Shown here in pieces: positions 27,166-37,660 of a DNA stretch of 64,000 bases. Location of the stretch: the NCBI RefSeq assembly GCF_015999335.1, contig NZ_JAEACP010000006.1, forward strand, positions 124,001 to 188,000, in the 5' to 3' direction. The DNA is from Tabrizicola soli (GTDB taxonomy: Bacteria; Pseudomonadota; Alphaproteobacteria; Rhodobacterales; Rhodobacteraceae). Numbering within the stretch: position 1 is the stretch's first letter; every line of letters starts with the position of its first letter. The position numbers were made by a program, and so were the translations under genes. The notes beneath the pieces were generated by a model. That model saw nothing but the letters and a program-made list of their open reading frames with translations, was not told where the DNA came from and searched no databases.

Positions 27166-28344
27166 TCAGCCCCGCTCGACGGCGATGGACAGCGCCTCGC
27201 CGCCGCCGATGCAGATCGAGGCGATCCCGCGCTCCAGGCCCCGCTCTTCCAGCGCGTGGAGCAGCGTCACCACGATCCGCGCGCCCGAAGCCCCGATCGG
27301 ATGGCCAAGCGCGCAGGCGCCGCCGTTCACGTTCACCCGCTCCTCGGGCAAGGAAAGCTCACGCACAAAGGCCAGCGCGACGACGGCGAAGGCCTCGTTC
27401 ACCTCCCACAGATCAACATCGTCCACCTGCCAGCCCAGCCGGTCCATCAGCTTGCGCGTGGCCGCAACCGGCGCGGTGCTGAACCATGCCGGTTCCTGCG
27501 CATGGGACGCCGCGCCGACGATCCAGCCGCGCGGGCCGAATCCTCCCGACCGCAGGATCTCGCCCGAGGCCAGCACCAGCGCAGCCGCCCCATCGGAGAT
27601 CGAGGAGGAACTGGCGGCCGTCACCGTTCCATCCGCACGGAAGGCGGGTTTCAGCAGCGCGATCCGGTCGGGCCGGACAAGTCCGGGCTGTTCGTCTTCC
27701 GTGACGATGACCGTCCCCTTGCGCCCCGCCACCGTCACCGGCGCGATCTCGCGCGCAAAGGCCCCCCGGGCCTGCGCCGCCCGCGCTCGTTCCAGCGAGC
27801 GGATGGCCCAACCGTCCTGCTCGGCGCGGGTGAAGCCGAAGGTCGCGGCGCACAGCTCGGCGAACTGGCCCATCAGGGCGCCTGTGTCATAGGCGTCCTC
27901 CAGCCCGTCGACGAACATGTGATCGACCAGCCGCCCATGCCCCAGCCGCTGCCCACGGCGTGAGGCGGGGATCAGATGCGGCGCATTGGTCATGCTCTCC
28001 ATGCCGCCGGCCAGCATGACCTGGGCCTCCCCGGACCGGATGCGCAGCGCCGCGTCTAGGATCGCCTGCATGCCCGACCCGCAGACCTTGTTGATGGTCG
28101 TGCAGGGGATGGCCCGCGGCAGATCGGCCATGAGCACCGCCTGCCGCGCCGGGGCCTGGCCCACGCCCGCCGCCAGCACCAGACCGATCCGCGCCTCCTC
28201 GATCCGCTCGGGCGAAAACCCTGAATCCGCGACCGCGGCCCGCACCGCGACCGCCGCGAGCCGGGGGGCGGAAAGATCGCCGAGCGCGCCCTGGAACGCC
28301 CCGATGGGCGTGCGCCGCGCCGATATGATGGCGACAGGTTGCAT
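27166..28344 (-). CDS. Acetyl-CoA acetyltransferase (thiolase)
   Basis: 392 aa. The acyl-accepting cysteine is in NKVCGSGMQAI (about residue 90), the His in NGGACALGHPIGASGARI (about 350) and the second cysteine in ASICIGGGEA near the C-terminus. All thiolase catalytic residues are therefore present. It condenses or cleaves acetoacetyl-CoA or a related beta-ketoacyl-CoA in the cytoplasm. GGGAGGG lies about 6 bases before the ATG. It follows the binding-protein-like gene on the same strand after 198 bases and is likely a separate unit. No partner CoA enzyme is adjacent. Confidence 0.92.
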   Translation of the reverse strand: MQPVAIISARRTPIGAFQGALGDLSAPRLAAVAVRAAVADSGFSPERIEEARIGLVLAAGVGQAPARQAVLMADLPRAIPCTTINKVCGSGMQAILDAALRIRSGEAQVMLAGGMESMTNAPHLIPASRRGQRLGHGRLVDHMFVDGLEDAYDTGALMGQFAELCAATFGFTRAEQDGWAIRSLERARAAQARGAFAREIAPVTVAGRKGTVIVTEDEQPGLVRPDRIALLKPAFRADGTVTAASSSSISDGAAALVLASGEILRSGGFGPRGWIVGAASHAQEPAWFSTAPVAATRKLMDRLGWQVDDVDLWEVNEAFAVVALAFVRELSLPEERVNVNGGACALGHPIGASGARIVVTLLHALEERGLERGIASICIGGGEALSIAVERG

Positions 28345-28542
28345 GAACGACCCTCCCTCCCGCGCACCTCCGGCGACGCGCCCGGTGCGAAGACCGGATC
28401 ATAGCCGATTCCGGCCCGACCCCCTCGTTCAACTGTTGCCGTTTCCGGCCCTCTGCGCATGATCCAGCCAGGAATGCGCCACGGACCGAGATGGCCGCGC
28501 CGGCCCTGCAAACACCCTGTGGGGTCCTGGCTGCCCCGAATC

Positions 28543-29727
28543 CTAGAGTTCAAGGAATTCCCGCCAGCGGCGGGCGAGATAGTTGTGTTCGGGCATGACG
28601 GTACTCCAGGCGGTGATCCTTGCCACCCGGTTCAGGTAGTTGCCCCCTTCGCGCGTTTCTCCCCGGCGCACCGCGATGGTGGAGGCCAGGCCCGGCAAGT
28701 CCTCGCTGGCGGGCTTGCCTTCATACCAATAATCCCATTCCGCCTGGCTCAGCGTCTCGCGCAGGGTGTCGACCACCGAAACATAATAGCCCTGGCGCGC
28801 CATGATCGCGCCCGGCGTGCCGTCCAGCCACCAGTTCAGATAGGCATAGGCGGCATCGCGCATCGCGCCTGTGACGTTGGCCGACAGGCACAGGCCACTG
28901 TGCCACCCGCGATAGCCTTCGCGGGGCGCGCCGTGGATGATGTCGCGACCCATGCCGCGCAGCGCGTAATAGGCCGGCGACCAAAGCGAGCCGATGACCG
29001 CGTTCGCCCCGGCCATCAGGGCGACGGAATCCTCTGAAGTGCCCCAGAAACGGGTGAAATGCCCCCGCCGCTTGAGCGACAGCAGCACCTGGAACAGGGC
29101 GTCGATCTCCTCGATGGTCAGATTGCCGGGATCCCGCACGTCCACCAGCCCCGCCGCGCGGGCGGCCAGCGCCAGTTCCACCGCGCTGCCCGCGGGGTCG
29201 AGGCTGAGGGTGCAACGCCCGTGCCAGCGGTCATCCAGCAGCCAGGCCCAGCTCTCGGTCTCGTCGGGGGCGAGCTCGGAGAGAAGCTCGCGGGCGTAGC
29301 CGAAACTGTCGGCGTTGTAGGTGGTGGGAAGCATGCCGATGCGCGGCGGCGCGTGGTCGTCGGGGCGCTCGGCAAGGGTGCCGTCATGGCGGACGAAAAG
29401 CTGCGCGGACGGGGCGCCGACCTGCTTGGCTGCGGATCCGGGGATCTGCCCGGCAATGCGGACCTGGGGCCAGCGGCGGATGCGGGTGGTGTCGATGGCC
29501 TGGATCGCCCCGGCGGTCCAGAGCACGTCCAGCGAGTAGAACCATTGGTCATAGACGTCATAGCTCTCGGGCTTCAGGACCCCGCGACGCATGCAGGACG
29601 GGCCGTCGAGGATCTCGAACTCGATCGGGAAGGGCAGGTCCTGGCGTGCTGCGCGGCAGAGCTCGGCCGTCAGGGTGGAGCTGGTGCCGATGATGCGAAG
29701 GGGCGGGGGGCTCATGCGGGGGCTCAA
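28543..29727 (-). CDS. Signal-less, probably cytosolic paralogue of an ABC substrate-binding protein
   Basis: 394 aa. It is clearly related along its length to the exported binding protein at 30966-32270. Shared blocks include EGYRGW, AAYAYLNWWLDG, ARQGYYVSV, YWYEGKPASED and a terminal RRWREFL. However, the N-terminus (MSPRMSPPPLRIIGTSSTLT) has no hydrophobic signal, Tat motif or lipobox, and no upstream start could add one because the frame begins inside the regulator gene. Its ATG overlaps the GntR stop by 4 bases. Inferred role: an intracellular ligand-binding partner of the regulator. A decayed or moonlighting transporter component is the alternative. Confidence 0.8.
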   Translation of the reverse strand: MSPRMSPPPLRIIGTSSTLTAELCRAARQDLPFPIEFEILDGPSCMRRGVLKPESYDVYDQWFYSLDVLWTAGAIQAIDTTRIRRWPQVRIAGQIPGSAAKQVGAPSAQLFVRHDGTLAERPDDHAPPRIGMLPTTYNADSFGYARELLSELAPDETESWAWLLDDRWHGRCTLSLDPAGSAVELALAARAAGLVDVRDPGNLTIEEIDALFQVLLSLKRRGHFTRFWGTSEDSVALMAGANAVIGSLWSPAYYALRGMGRDIIHGAPREGYRGWHSGLCLSANVTGAMRDAAYAYLNWWLDGTPGAIMARQGYYVSVVDTLRETLSQAEWDYWYEGKPASEDLPGLASTIAVRRGETREGGNYLNRVARITAWSTVMPEHNYLARRWREFLEL

Positions 29728-30758
29728 TGCACGGCGATCATGTAGGGCTGCGTCGCCGGGGGCGGCAGGATCGACAGCACGCGAAGCCGCGCCAGCACCA
29801 GCGGCTCGGAGCGTTCGATCTGGGTGCGCAGCAGGATCTGCGCCGCCTCCAGCGCCTCGGCGCAGAGGAGGCGCACGATCTGGCCATAGGCGACCAGCGA
29901 CGGCAGGTCGTCCCGCACCGGGAAATGCCGGCGGAACAGGCGCGGCACGATCAGCGCCACCTGGTTGCGGCGGATCGAGCCGAGCATCCTCGTATTGCGC
30001 AGCCCGGCGTACATCGTGCCGAACATGTCCTTCTCGATCGCGTCGATCTCGGCCGCGCCGCAGGCGGGAAAGCGCGCGACGGCCGCCTCGATGCGGCGCG
30101 CGAGGTCCTCGAGCCAGGACCGCTCCAGCAGGGGGGCCACATTGGCCAGGGCCTGCGGCTCCAGCACCCGGCGCATCTCAAGCGTGTCGCGCACCACGCG
30201 CGCGGTCATCTGCGCGGCGATCCAGTGCGACTTGCGGTCCTTCTCGATCAGGCGCACATCCATCAGCCGCCAGAGCACTTCGCGCGCCACCGTGCGGCTG
30301 ACGGCGTGGTGGTCGCCCAGTTCCGCCTCCTGGATGCGGTAGGTTCCGAACGGCAGGAGGGCGGTGACCTCGCCCGAGACCCGGCTGAAGATGCGTTCCC
30401 AGGTGGCGCTGCGGCTGATGTCCTCGGTGGCCTCGGCCAGGATGTCGTGCAGTTCGCGCGCCGAGAGCGGCCGGGGAATGGCCTCGCCCACGACATAGCC
30501 CTGGCCGTCGGCCGGGCGCAGCAGCCCGCGCTCGGCCAGCATGGCCAGCGCCCGGCGCACCGGCGCCCGACTGACGTTCAGGTGAATGGCAACGGCCGCC
30601 TCCTTCAGCACGGCGCCCGTCGGCATGGCGCCCGAGGCGATCTTCCGCTGCAGCAGGCCGAAAACGGATTCGTACAGGAAGGCGGATGCCCCGATTCGGG
30701 GCGGATCCTCCAGCTCCGAGGCGAGTTCGTTGCGTTCTGGTATCCGTGTCTCGGCCAT
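29724..30758 (-). CDS. GntR-family regulator with two winged-helix segments and an FCD-like domain
   Basis: 344 aa, longer than usual for the family (about 230). The first GntR winged helix is at about residues 28-92 (YESVFGLLQRKIASGAMPTG, then NVSRAPVRRALAMLAERGLL). A second, weaker one is at about 119-182 (WERIFSRVSGEVTALLPFG, then VSRTVAREVLWRLMDVRLI). A C-terminal all-helical FCD-type effector domain follows. It is divergent from the PotABCD-type operon across a palindromic site that starts 2 bases upstream of its own ATG. No Shine-Dalgarno is visible, so a leaderless transcript or autoregulated start is possible. Confidence 0.85.
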   Translation of the reverse strand: MAETRIPERNELASELEDPPRIGASAFLYESVFGLLQRKIASGAMPTGAVLKEAAVAIHLNVSRAPVRRALAMLAERGLLRPADGQGYVVGEAIPRPLSARELHDILAEATEDISRSATWERIFSRVSGEVTALLPFGTYRIQEAELGDHHAVSRTVAREVLWRLMDVRLIEKDRKSHWIAAQMTARVVRDTLEMRRVLEPQALANVAPLLERSWLEDLARRIEAAVARFPACGAAEIDAIEKDMFGTMYAGLRNTRMLGSIRRNQVALIVPRLFRRHFPVRDDLPSLVAYGQIVRLLCAEALEAAQILLRTQIERSEPLVLARLRVLSILPPPATQPYMIAVH

Positions 30759-30760
30759 GC

Positions 30761-30794
30761 TGTATGTCTATCGCATACAATAAGTTTGCGATAG
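30761..30794. promoter_or_regulatory. Overlapping palindromes: probable GntR operator
   Basis: TGTATG-N7-CATACA (30761-30779) is a perfect 6-bp-arm palindrome. It overlaps a second perfect repeat, CTATCGCA (30768-30775) with TGCGATAG (30787-30794). Both lie between the divergent GntR gene and the importer operon, immediately before the GntR start codon. Binding by this GntR is inferred from position and arm length. Confidence 0.6.
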
Positions 30795-30965
30795 CGACCC
30801 CGAGCGCATTTTTTCCGGGTCTATCCCGGACAAAGCCAGAAATATTTGTGCATTGCATCCGAAGGACGTTCCGGCTTAGGCTTTCCGGGTAGATTCCGTT
30901 GAAGAAGCCGCACCTGACTGCGGCCAGAGCAGACCTAGTCCTCGACGTTCAACAGGGAGACCGAA

Positions 30966-32270
30966 ATGTCGGAAAAGATGGCTTCGAAAGCTGCGGCGCA
31001 GGGCGTCACGCGGCGCGAGCTTCTGAAGGGAACCGCGGCGCTGACCGGCGCGGCGGTGGGTTCGGGTGTCATCGGCGCGCCGATGATCTGGGCGCAGAAC
31101 CTCAAGGACGTGACGCTGAACCAGGTCGGCCCGTCCTATTCCGTGATCGCCGACATCGCCGAGAAGGCAAGCGCGGACCTGGGCTTCAAGATCGTGCCGC
31201 AGACCTCCGAGACGACGCAGCTGATGGCCAAGGTGGTGAACCAGCCCGAGACCATCGACATCGCCGACCTGGAATTCTGGGGCCTGCAGAAGGTCTACCG
31301 CTCGGGCAACCTGCAGCCGGTCGACATCACGAAGATCAAGATGTGGGGCGACATCACCCCGCTGATGCGCGACGGCAAGAGCTTCGACGGCTCCGACATG
31401 GCGCGCCAGGGCACCCTGCCGGTGAAGGTGCTCTACACCGACAGCGCCGAGTCCACCGAATTCGCGGCGGCGCCCACCGGCCTCGCGACCGCCATGCCCA
31501 CGATCTACAACGCCGACACCCTGGGTATCCGCCCCGACCTCGTCGGCCGCGAGATCAGCAGCTGGGTCGAGCTGTTCAATCCCGAATTCAAGGGCAAGAC
31601 CGCGCTGGTCAACATCCCCTCGATCGGGATCATGGACGCCGCGATGGCGCTGGAGGCCCGGGGCGACCTGAAATACGTCGACAAGGGCAACATGACCAAG
31701 GAGGAGATCGACAAGACGATCGACGCCCTGATCGCGCTGAAGAAGGACGGCCAGTTCCGTGCCTTCTGGTCGACCTTCGACGAAAGCGTCAACCTGATGG
31801 CGGCGGGAGAGGTGGTGATCCAGTCGATGTGGTCGCCCGCCGTGACCGCGGTGAAATCGCGCAACATCCCCTGCGTCTACCAGGGCCTGAAGGAAGGCTA
31901 TCGCGGCTGGGGCGTGGGCATGGGCCTGATGCGCCATCTGGAAGGGATCAAGCTGGAGGCCGCCTACGAATACCTGAACTGGTATCTCACGGGCTGGCAG
32001 GGCGCCTTCATCGCGCGGCAGGGCTACTATTCCTCGGTTCCCGAAACCGCCAAGGCCAATCTCTCGGAGAACGAGCGCGGCTACTGGTACGAAGGCAAGG
32101 CGGCGACCGAGGATATCAAGGATCCCTACGGCAACATCATGGACAAGGCCGGATCCTCGCGCGATGGCGGCAGCTTCGAGCAGCGCATGGGCAACATCGC
32201 CTGCTGGAACGCGGTGATGGACGAGGACCGCTACATGATCCAGCGCTGGAACGAGTTCGTCTCGTCGTAA
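30966..32270 (+). CDS. PotD-type ABC substrate-binding protein (Tat signal)
   Basis: 434 aa. A Tat leader (TRRELLKGTAALTGAAVGSG to the WAQ cleavage region, about residues 14-42) is followed by a bacterial solute-binding domain of the polyamine/opine type. The gene is preceded by AGGGAGA. It starts the operon 30966-39806. The substrate is not certain; the downstream hydantoinase, imidase-like and amidase genes point to a cyclic ureide, cyclic imide or its amide product rather than a polyamine. A terminator-like hairpin follows. Confidence 0.9.
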   Translation: MSEKMASKAAAQGVTRRELLKGTAALTGAAVGSGVIGAPMIWAQNLKDVTLNQVGPSYSVIADIAEKASADLGFKIVPQTSETTQLMAKVVNQPETIDIADLEFWGLQKVYRSGNLQPVDITKIKMWGDITPLMRDGKSFDGSDMARQGTLPVKVLYTDSAESTEFAAAPTGLATAMPTIYNADTLGIRPDLVGREISSWVELFNPEFKGKTALVNIPSIGIMDAAMALEARGDLKYVDKGNMTKEEIDKTIDALIALKKDGQFRAFWSTFDESVNLMAAGEVVIQSMWSPAVTAVKSRNIPCVYQGLKEGYRGWGVGMGLMRHLEGIKLEAAYEYLNWYLTGWQGAFIARQGYYSSVPETAKANLSENERGYWYEGKAATEDIKDPYGNIMDKAGSSRDGGSFEQRMGNIACWNAVMDEDRYMIQRWNEFVSS

Positions 32271-32280
32271 GTCCACTTCG

Positions 32281-32310
32281 GCGACCCGGCGTCCAGTGCC
32301 GGGTCGCTTT
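32281..32310 (+). terminator. Hairpin with short T-run after the binding-protein gene
   Basis: GCGACCCGGC and GCCGGGTCGC pair perfectly (10 bp, 7-base loop) and are followed by TTT, 10 bases after the stop. Partial termination would raise binding-protein over permease expression. Confidence 0.65.
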
Positions 32311-32344
32311 CCTCAAGATGCCTGCCACCAACAAGGATGGTTCC

Positions 32345-33220
32345 ATGTCCGGGAGGTCCTCTCCGTCCGGCAGCCGGCTTGCACCCTATCTTCAGGTTGC
32401 GCCGCTGGCTTTCCTGATGCTGACCATGGTCGGCATCCCGCTGGTCACCGTGGTCATGCTCAGCTTTTGGGAGTTCGACGGCATCGCCGTCTATCCCGCC
32501 TTCACCTGGGCGAACTATGCCGAGGTCCTCGGCTCTCCCGTCACGCTGAAGCTGTTCCTCGCCACGCTGAAATACGCGCTGCTGACGCTGGTGGCGACGA
32601 CGGTCATCGGCTTCACCTGTTCGTATTTCCTGGTCTTCCACGTGCGCAGCCTCAAGCTGCAGATCGGGCTGTTCCTGCTGTGCACGATCCCGTTCTGGAC
32701 CTCGAACGTGATCCGCATGGTCAGCTGGATCCCCTTCCTGGGCCGCGAGGGGCTGTTCAACAGCATGCTCATCCAGGCGGGCCTGATCGACCGGCCGCTG
32801 GACATCCTGCTCTACTCGGATTTCGCGGTGGTGCTGACCTACATCCACCTCTTCACGCTGTTCATGATCGTGCCGATCTTCAACAGCATGGCCAAGATCG
32901 ACTCGAACCTGATCGAGGCCGCCCGCGACGCCGGGGCGACGCCGGCGCAGATCCTGTGGAACGTGATCATCCCGCTGTCGAAGACCGGGATCGCGCTGGG
33001 CTCGATCTTCGTCGTCACCCTGGTGATGGGCGATTTCTTCGTGGTCAGGGTGATGAGCGGCGGGCAAAGCGCCTCGGTCGTCTCGGCGATGAAGAACAAC
33101 ATCGACCAGCTTTATTACCCGGTCGCCTCGGCGATGGCGGTGCTTCTGGTGGCGGTGGTGCTGCTGATGGTCACGGCAATCCTGCGGGTGGTGGACATCC
33201 GCTCGGAACTGGCGAGGTAG
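32345..33220 (+). CDS. ABC transporter permease (PotB type)
   Basis: 291 aa from ATG 32345, with AAGGA 8 bases upstream; an ATG at 32318 is less likely. About six membrane segments are visible, and the EAA motif reads EAARDAGATPAQILWNVIIP (about 195-214). It is a polyamine/opine-type inner-membrane channel half, paired with the next gene. Confidence 0.9.
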   Translation: MSGRSSPSGSRLAPYLQVAPLAFLMLTMVGIPLVTVVMLSFWEFDGIAVYPAFTWANYAEVLGSPVTLKLFLATLKYALLTLVATTVIGFTCSYFLVFHVRSLKLQIGLFLLCTIPFWTSNVIRMVSWIPFLGREGLFNSMLIQAGLIDRPLDILLYSDFAVVLTYIHLFTLFMIVPIFNSMAKIDSNLIEAARDAGATPAQILWNVIIPLSKTGIALGSIFVVTLVMGDFFVVRVMSGGQSASVVSAMKNNIDQLYYPVASAMAVLLVAVVLLMVTAILRVVDIRSELAR

Positions 33221-33225
33221 AGGCG

Positions 33226-34062
33226 ATGACGCAGACGACCACCTCTCGCCGCGGCCTGGCCTTCTATCTTCTGGCCGGGTTCTTCGGCCTCTTCGTCGTC
33301 TTCCTCTACGGTCCGATGCTGATGATCTTCATCCTCAGCTTCCAGGGTCCCGGCGGCGGGCTGACCTTCCCGATGCGGGGCGTCTCGACCCACTGGTTCG
33401 CGGACCTGTGGTCCTCCAGCCGCTATGGCGATCTCGGCGGGGCCTTCCGCCGCTCGCTGGCCCTGGGCGGGCTGTCGCTGGTGATCACGGCAGTGGTCTG
33501 CCTGTTCGCGGGCCTTGCCTTCCGCCGCCGGTTCTGGGGGGCGGGGCCGATCTTCTACCTCTCGATCGTCAGCCTGGTCGTGCCGGGCATCCTTCTGGGC
33601 CTCGGGATCAGCCAGCTGTTCCAGCTGCTCGGCTTCAGGCTCGGCTGGTGGCTCTCGGGCCTCGGGGCGCATCTGTCCTGGACGCTGCCCTTCGGCCTTC
33701 TGATCATGTTCGCCGTGCTGAACCGCTTCGACGGGTCCTGGGAGGAAGCCGCTCGCGACGCCGGGGCCCGGCCCTGGCAGGTGCTGGCCTATGTCACCGT
33801 GCCGATCCTCTTTCCCGGCCTGATCGCGGTGGCGCTGTTCGGCTTCACGCTGTCCTACGACGAGATGCCCCGGTCGCTGCTGACCGTCGGCGGCAGCAAC
33901 ACGCTGCCGATCGAGATTTCCAACATGACGACCAACGTCACCACGCCGGCGCTCTATGCCATCGGCACGGTGACCTCGGCCGTCAGCTTTCTGGTGATCG
34001 CCGCCGCCTTCCTGGCCATCGCCATCGTGCAGAAAAGGCGCGCCCGCGCCAAACAGGGATAG
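33226..34062 (+). CDS. ABC transporter permease (PotC type)
   Basis: 278 aa from ATG 33226, five bases after the PotB-type gene. It has about six membrane segments, EAARDAGARPWQVLAYVTVP as the EAA loop, and the PotC-like FGFTLSYDEMPRSLL with NTLPIEI near the C-terminus. Confidence 0.9.
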   Translation: MTQTTTSRRGLAFYLLAGFFGLFVVFLYGPMLMIFILSFQGPGGGLTFPMRGVSTHWFADLWSSSRYGDLGGAFRRSLALGGLSLVITAVVCLFAGLAFRRRFWGAGPIFYLSIVSLVVPGILLGLGISQLFQLLGFRLGWWLSGLGAHLSWTLPFGLLIMFAVLNRFDGSWEEAARDAGARPWQVLAYVTVPILFPGLIAVALFGFTLSYDEMPRSLLTVGGSNTLPIEISNMTTNVTTPALYAIGTVTSAVSFLVIAAAFLAIAIVQKRRARAKQG

Positions 34063-34068
34063 GGCCGA

Positions 34069-35187
<1,119 letters not shown>

Positions 35188-35188
35188 G

Positions 35189-36175
35189 ATGGAAGCCTGG
35201 ATCGAGGTCATCGCCCTGGGCGGCACCATCGCCAGCACCCCACGCCCCGACGGGAATGGCGTGGTTCCGGAACTGACGGCCGAGGACCTGATCGCCGCCG
35301 TGCCCGGGCTGAAGGACCTGGCCCCGATCCGGGCGCGCACGCTCGCGCGGGTGCCCAGCGTCGAGATCGGCCTTGCCGACCTGCGCGACCTGGCGGGGCT
35401 GATCCGCCGGGTCGAGGCCGAGGGCGCGGCGGGCGTGGTGGTCACGCAAGGCACCGACACCATCGAGGAGACCTCCTACGCCCTCGACCTGCTGCACGAT
35501 GGCCGGATCCCGGTCGTCGTGACCGGGGCGATGCGGCATCCCTCGCTTCCCGGACCGGATGGTCCGGCCAACCTGGCCGCCGCCGTGGCCTGCGCCGCCG
35601 ATCCTGCCTGCCGCGACCAGGGGGTGCTGGTGGTCTTCGACGATACGATCCATGCCGCCCCCTGGGTGCAGAAGCGCGACACCACCGCGACCGGCGCCTT
35701 CTGGTCGCCCGCGCCGCTAGGCTGGCTGGCCGAGGGTCGTCCCGCGCTGCGCTGCCGCCGCCCGCGCCCGCCCGCGCTGGCGCTCATCGGCGACGGGATG
35801 CCCTTCGTGCCGATCCTCAAGCCCGGCCTGGACGAGCCGCCGCGCCTTCTCGACGCCGCCCTGCGGGCCGGCGCGGCGGGGCTGGTGGTGGAACTGTCCG
35901 GCGGCGGCCATGCCGCGGCCTCCTGGGCCGAGGCGCTGGGCGAGGCCGCCCGTCGCGTGCCGGTGGTGTTTGCCAGCCGCACACGGGGCGGCCGCGTCCT
36001 GACCCGCACCTATGGCCAGCCGGGGGCCGAGATCGACCTGATCCGCCGCGGCCTTGTCCCTGCCGGAGATCTGGATGCGCTGAAGGCGCGGCTCCTGCTC
36101 GCCTTCCTCGTCCTCGCCGGCCAGCCCCACCGCTTTGCCGAGCTTTCCCTGCTTTCCTGGAGGATCGAAGCATGA
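35189..36175 (+). CDS. Asparaginase-family amidohydrolase
   Basis: 328 aa from ATG 35189. The two asparaginase threonine motifs are present, LGGTIAST (about 9-16) and TQGTDTIEE (about 87-95), plus TGAMRHPS. It has no signal peptide. Family enzymes hydrolyse an omega-amide to acid plus ammonia. In this operon, after a transporter and before ring-opening enzymes, a plausible job is removing the amide of the half-amide made by imide hydrolysis; that is inference. The Tyr expected near residue 25 in bacterial type II enzymes is not evident, so asparagine may not be the substrate. Confidence 0.85.
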   Translation: MEAWIEVIALGGTIASTPRPDGNGVVPELTAEDLIAAVPGLKDLAPIRARTLARVPSVEIGLADLRDLAGLIRRVEAEGAAGVVVTQGTDTIEETSYALDLLHDGRIPVVVTGAMRHPSLPGPDGPANLAAAVACAADPACRDQGVLVVFDDTIHAAPWVQKRDTTATGAFWSPAPLGWLAEGRPALRCRRPRPPALALIGDGMPFVPILKPGLDEPPRLLDAALRAGAAGLVVELSGGGHAAASWAEALGEAARRVPVVFASRTRGGRVLTRTYGQPGAEIDLIRRGLVPAGDLDALKARLLLAFLVLAGQPHRFAELSLLSWRIEA

Positions 36176-37632
36176 CCACCGTCGTCAAGGGGGGAACCCT
36201 CGTCACCGCCGACCGCAGCTATGAGGCTGACATCCTGATCGAGGGCGAGAAGATCGCCGCGATCGGCGCGGACCTGAAGGGCGACAAGGTGGTGGATGCC
36301 TCGGGGGCCTATGTCATTCCCGGCGGGATCGACCCGCACACCCATCTGGAAATGCCCTTCATGGGCACCACCACCGCCGAGACCTTCGAATCCGGTACCG
36401 CCGCCGCCGCATCGGGCGGCACGACGATGATCGTGGACTTCGTGCTGCCGGGGCCGGACGGCTCGCTGGTGAATGCGCTCCGGGACTGGCACCGCAAGGC
36501 CGACGGCAGGATCTGCATCGACGTCGGCTGGCATGTCGCCGTCACCGGCTGGAACGAGACGATCTGGCGCGAGATGGCCGAGGTCGTGAAGCTGGGCGTC
36601 AATACGTTCAAGCACTTCATGGCCTACAAGGGCGCGCTGATGGTCGAGGACGACGAGATGTATGCCTCGTTCAGTCGCTGCGCCGAACTGGGCGCGCTGC
36701 CGCTGGTCCATGCCGAGAACGGCGACATCATCGCCGAATTGCAGAAGAAGTTCATGGCCCAGGGCAAGACCGGCCCGGAAGGCCACGCCCATTCCCGCCC
36801 CCCCGAGGTCGAGGGCGAGGCGACCAACCGCGCCATCATGATCGCCGATGCCGCGGGCGTGCCGCTGTACGTGGTCCATGTCAGCTGCGAAGAGGCGCAC
36901 GAGGCCATCCGCCGCGCCCGCCAGAAGGGGATGCGCGTCTGGGGCGAGCCGCTGGTGCAGCACCTGACGCTGGACGAAGGCGAATACTTCGACAAGGACT
37001 GGGACCATGCCGCCCGCCGCGTGATGTCGCCGCCCTTCCGCGACCGCAAGCACCAGGACAGCCTCTGGGCGGGGCTGGCCGCGGGCAGCCTGCAGGTGGT
37101 GGCGACCGATCACTGCGCCTTCACGACCGCCCAGAAGCGCATGGGGTTGAAAGGCTTTCCGTCGATCCCGAACGGCACCGGCGGGCTTGAGGACCGGCTG
37201 GCCGTCCTCTGGACCAGGGGGGTCGAGACCGGCCGCCTGACGCCCGAGGAATTCGTCGCCGTCACCTCGACCAACATCGCGCGGATCCTGAACATCTATC
37301 CACGCAAGGGGGCACTGGTGCCGGGGGCCGACGCCGACATCGTCGTCTGGGACCCCAAGCTGAAGAAGACCATCCGCGCCGCCGACCAGTTGTCGATCAT
37401 CGACTACAACGTCTTCGAGGGCGTCGAGGTCACGGCGCAGGCCCGCCACACGATCTCGCGCGGGACGGTGGTCTGGTCGCACGGCCAGAACACCCGCCCC
37501 AGCGCCGGGCACGGCATCTATATCCCGCGCCCCGCCTTCCCCGCCGCCAGCAAGGCGCTTTCGGTCTGGAAAGAACTGAACTCGCCCCGCTTCATCCACC
37601 GCGATCCGCAGAACATTCCCAGCGGCGTCTGA
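36172..37632 (+). CDS. hydA: Dihydropyrimidinase / D-hydantoinase
   Basis: 486 aa. All binuclear-zinc ligands of the cyclic amidohydrolase family can be placed: His56 and His58 (DPHTHLE), carboxylated Lys153 (FMAYKG), His180 (LVHAENGD), His236 (VVHVSC) and Asp313 (ATDHCAF). The enzyme opens dihydropyrimidine, hydantoin or cyclic imide rings in the cytoplasm. Its ATG overlaps the asparaginase-family stop by 4 bases. No beta-ureidopropionase or carbamoylase follows, which argues against ordinary pyrimidine degradation being completed here. Confidence 0.93.
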   Translation: MTTVVKGGTLVTADRSYEADILIEGEKIAAIGADLKGDKVVDASGAYVIPGGIDPHTHLEMPFMGTTTAETFESGTAAAASGGTTMIVDFVLPGPDGSLVNALRDWHRKADGRICIDVGWHVAVTGWNETIWREMAEVVKLGVNTFKHFMAYKGALMVEDDEMYASFSRCAELGALPLVHAENGDIIAELQKKFMAQGKTGPEGHAHSRPPEVEGEATNRAIMIADAAGVPLYVVHVSCEEAHEAIRRARQKGMRVWGEPLVQHLTLDEGEYFDKDWDHAARRVMSPPFRDRKHQDSLWAGLAAGSLQVVATDHCAFTTAQKRMGLKGFPSIPNGTGGLEDRLAVLWTRGVETGRLTPEEFVAVTSTNIARILNIYPRKGALVPGADADIVVWDPKLKKTIRAADQLSIIDYNVFEGVEVTAQARHTISRGTVVWSHGQNTRPSAGHGIYIPRPAFPAASKALSVWKELNSPRFIHRDPQNIPSGV

Positions 37633-37660
37633 CCGCCGCTATCCAAACAGGAGGAACGAC

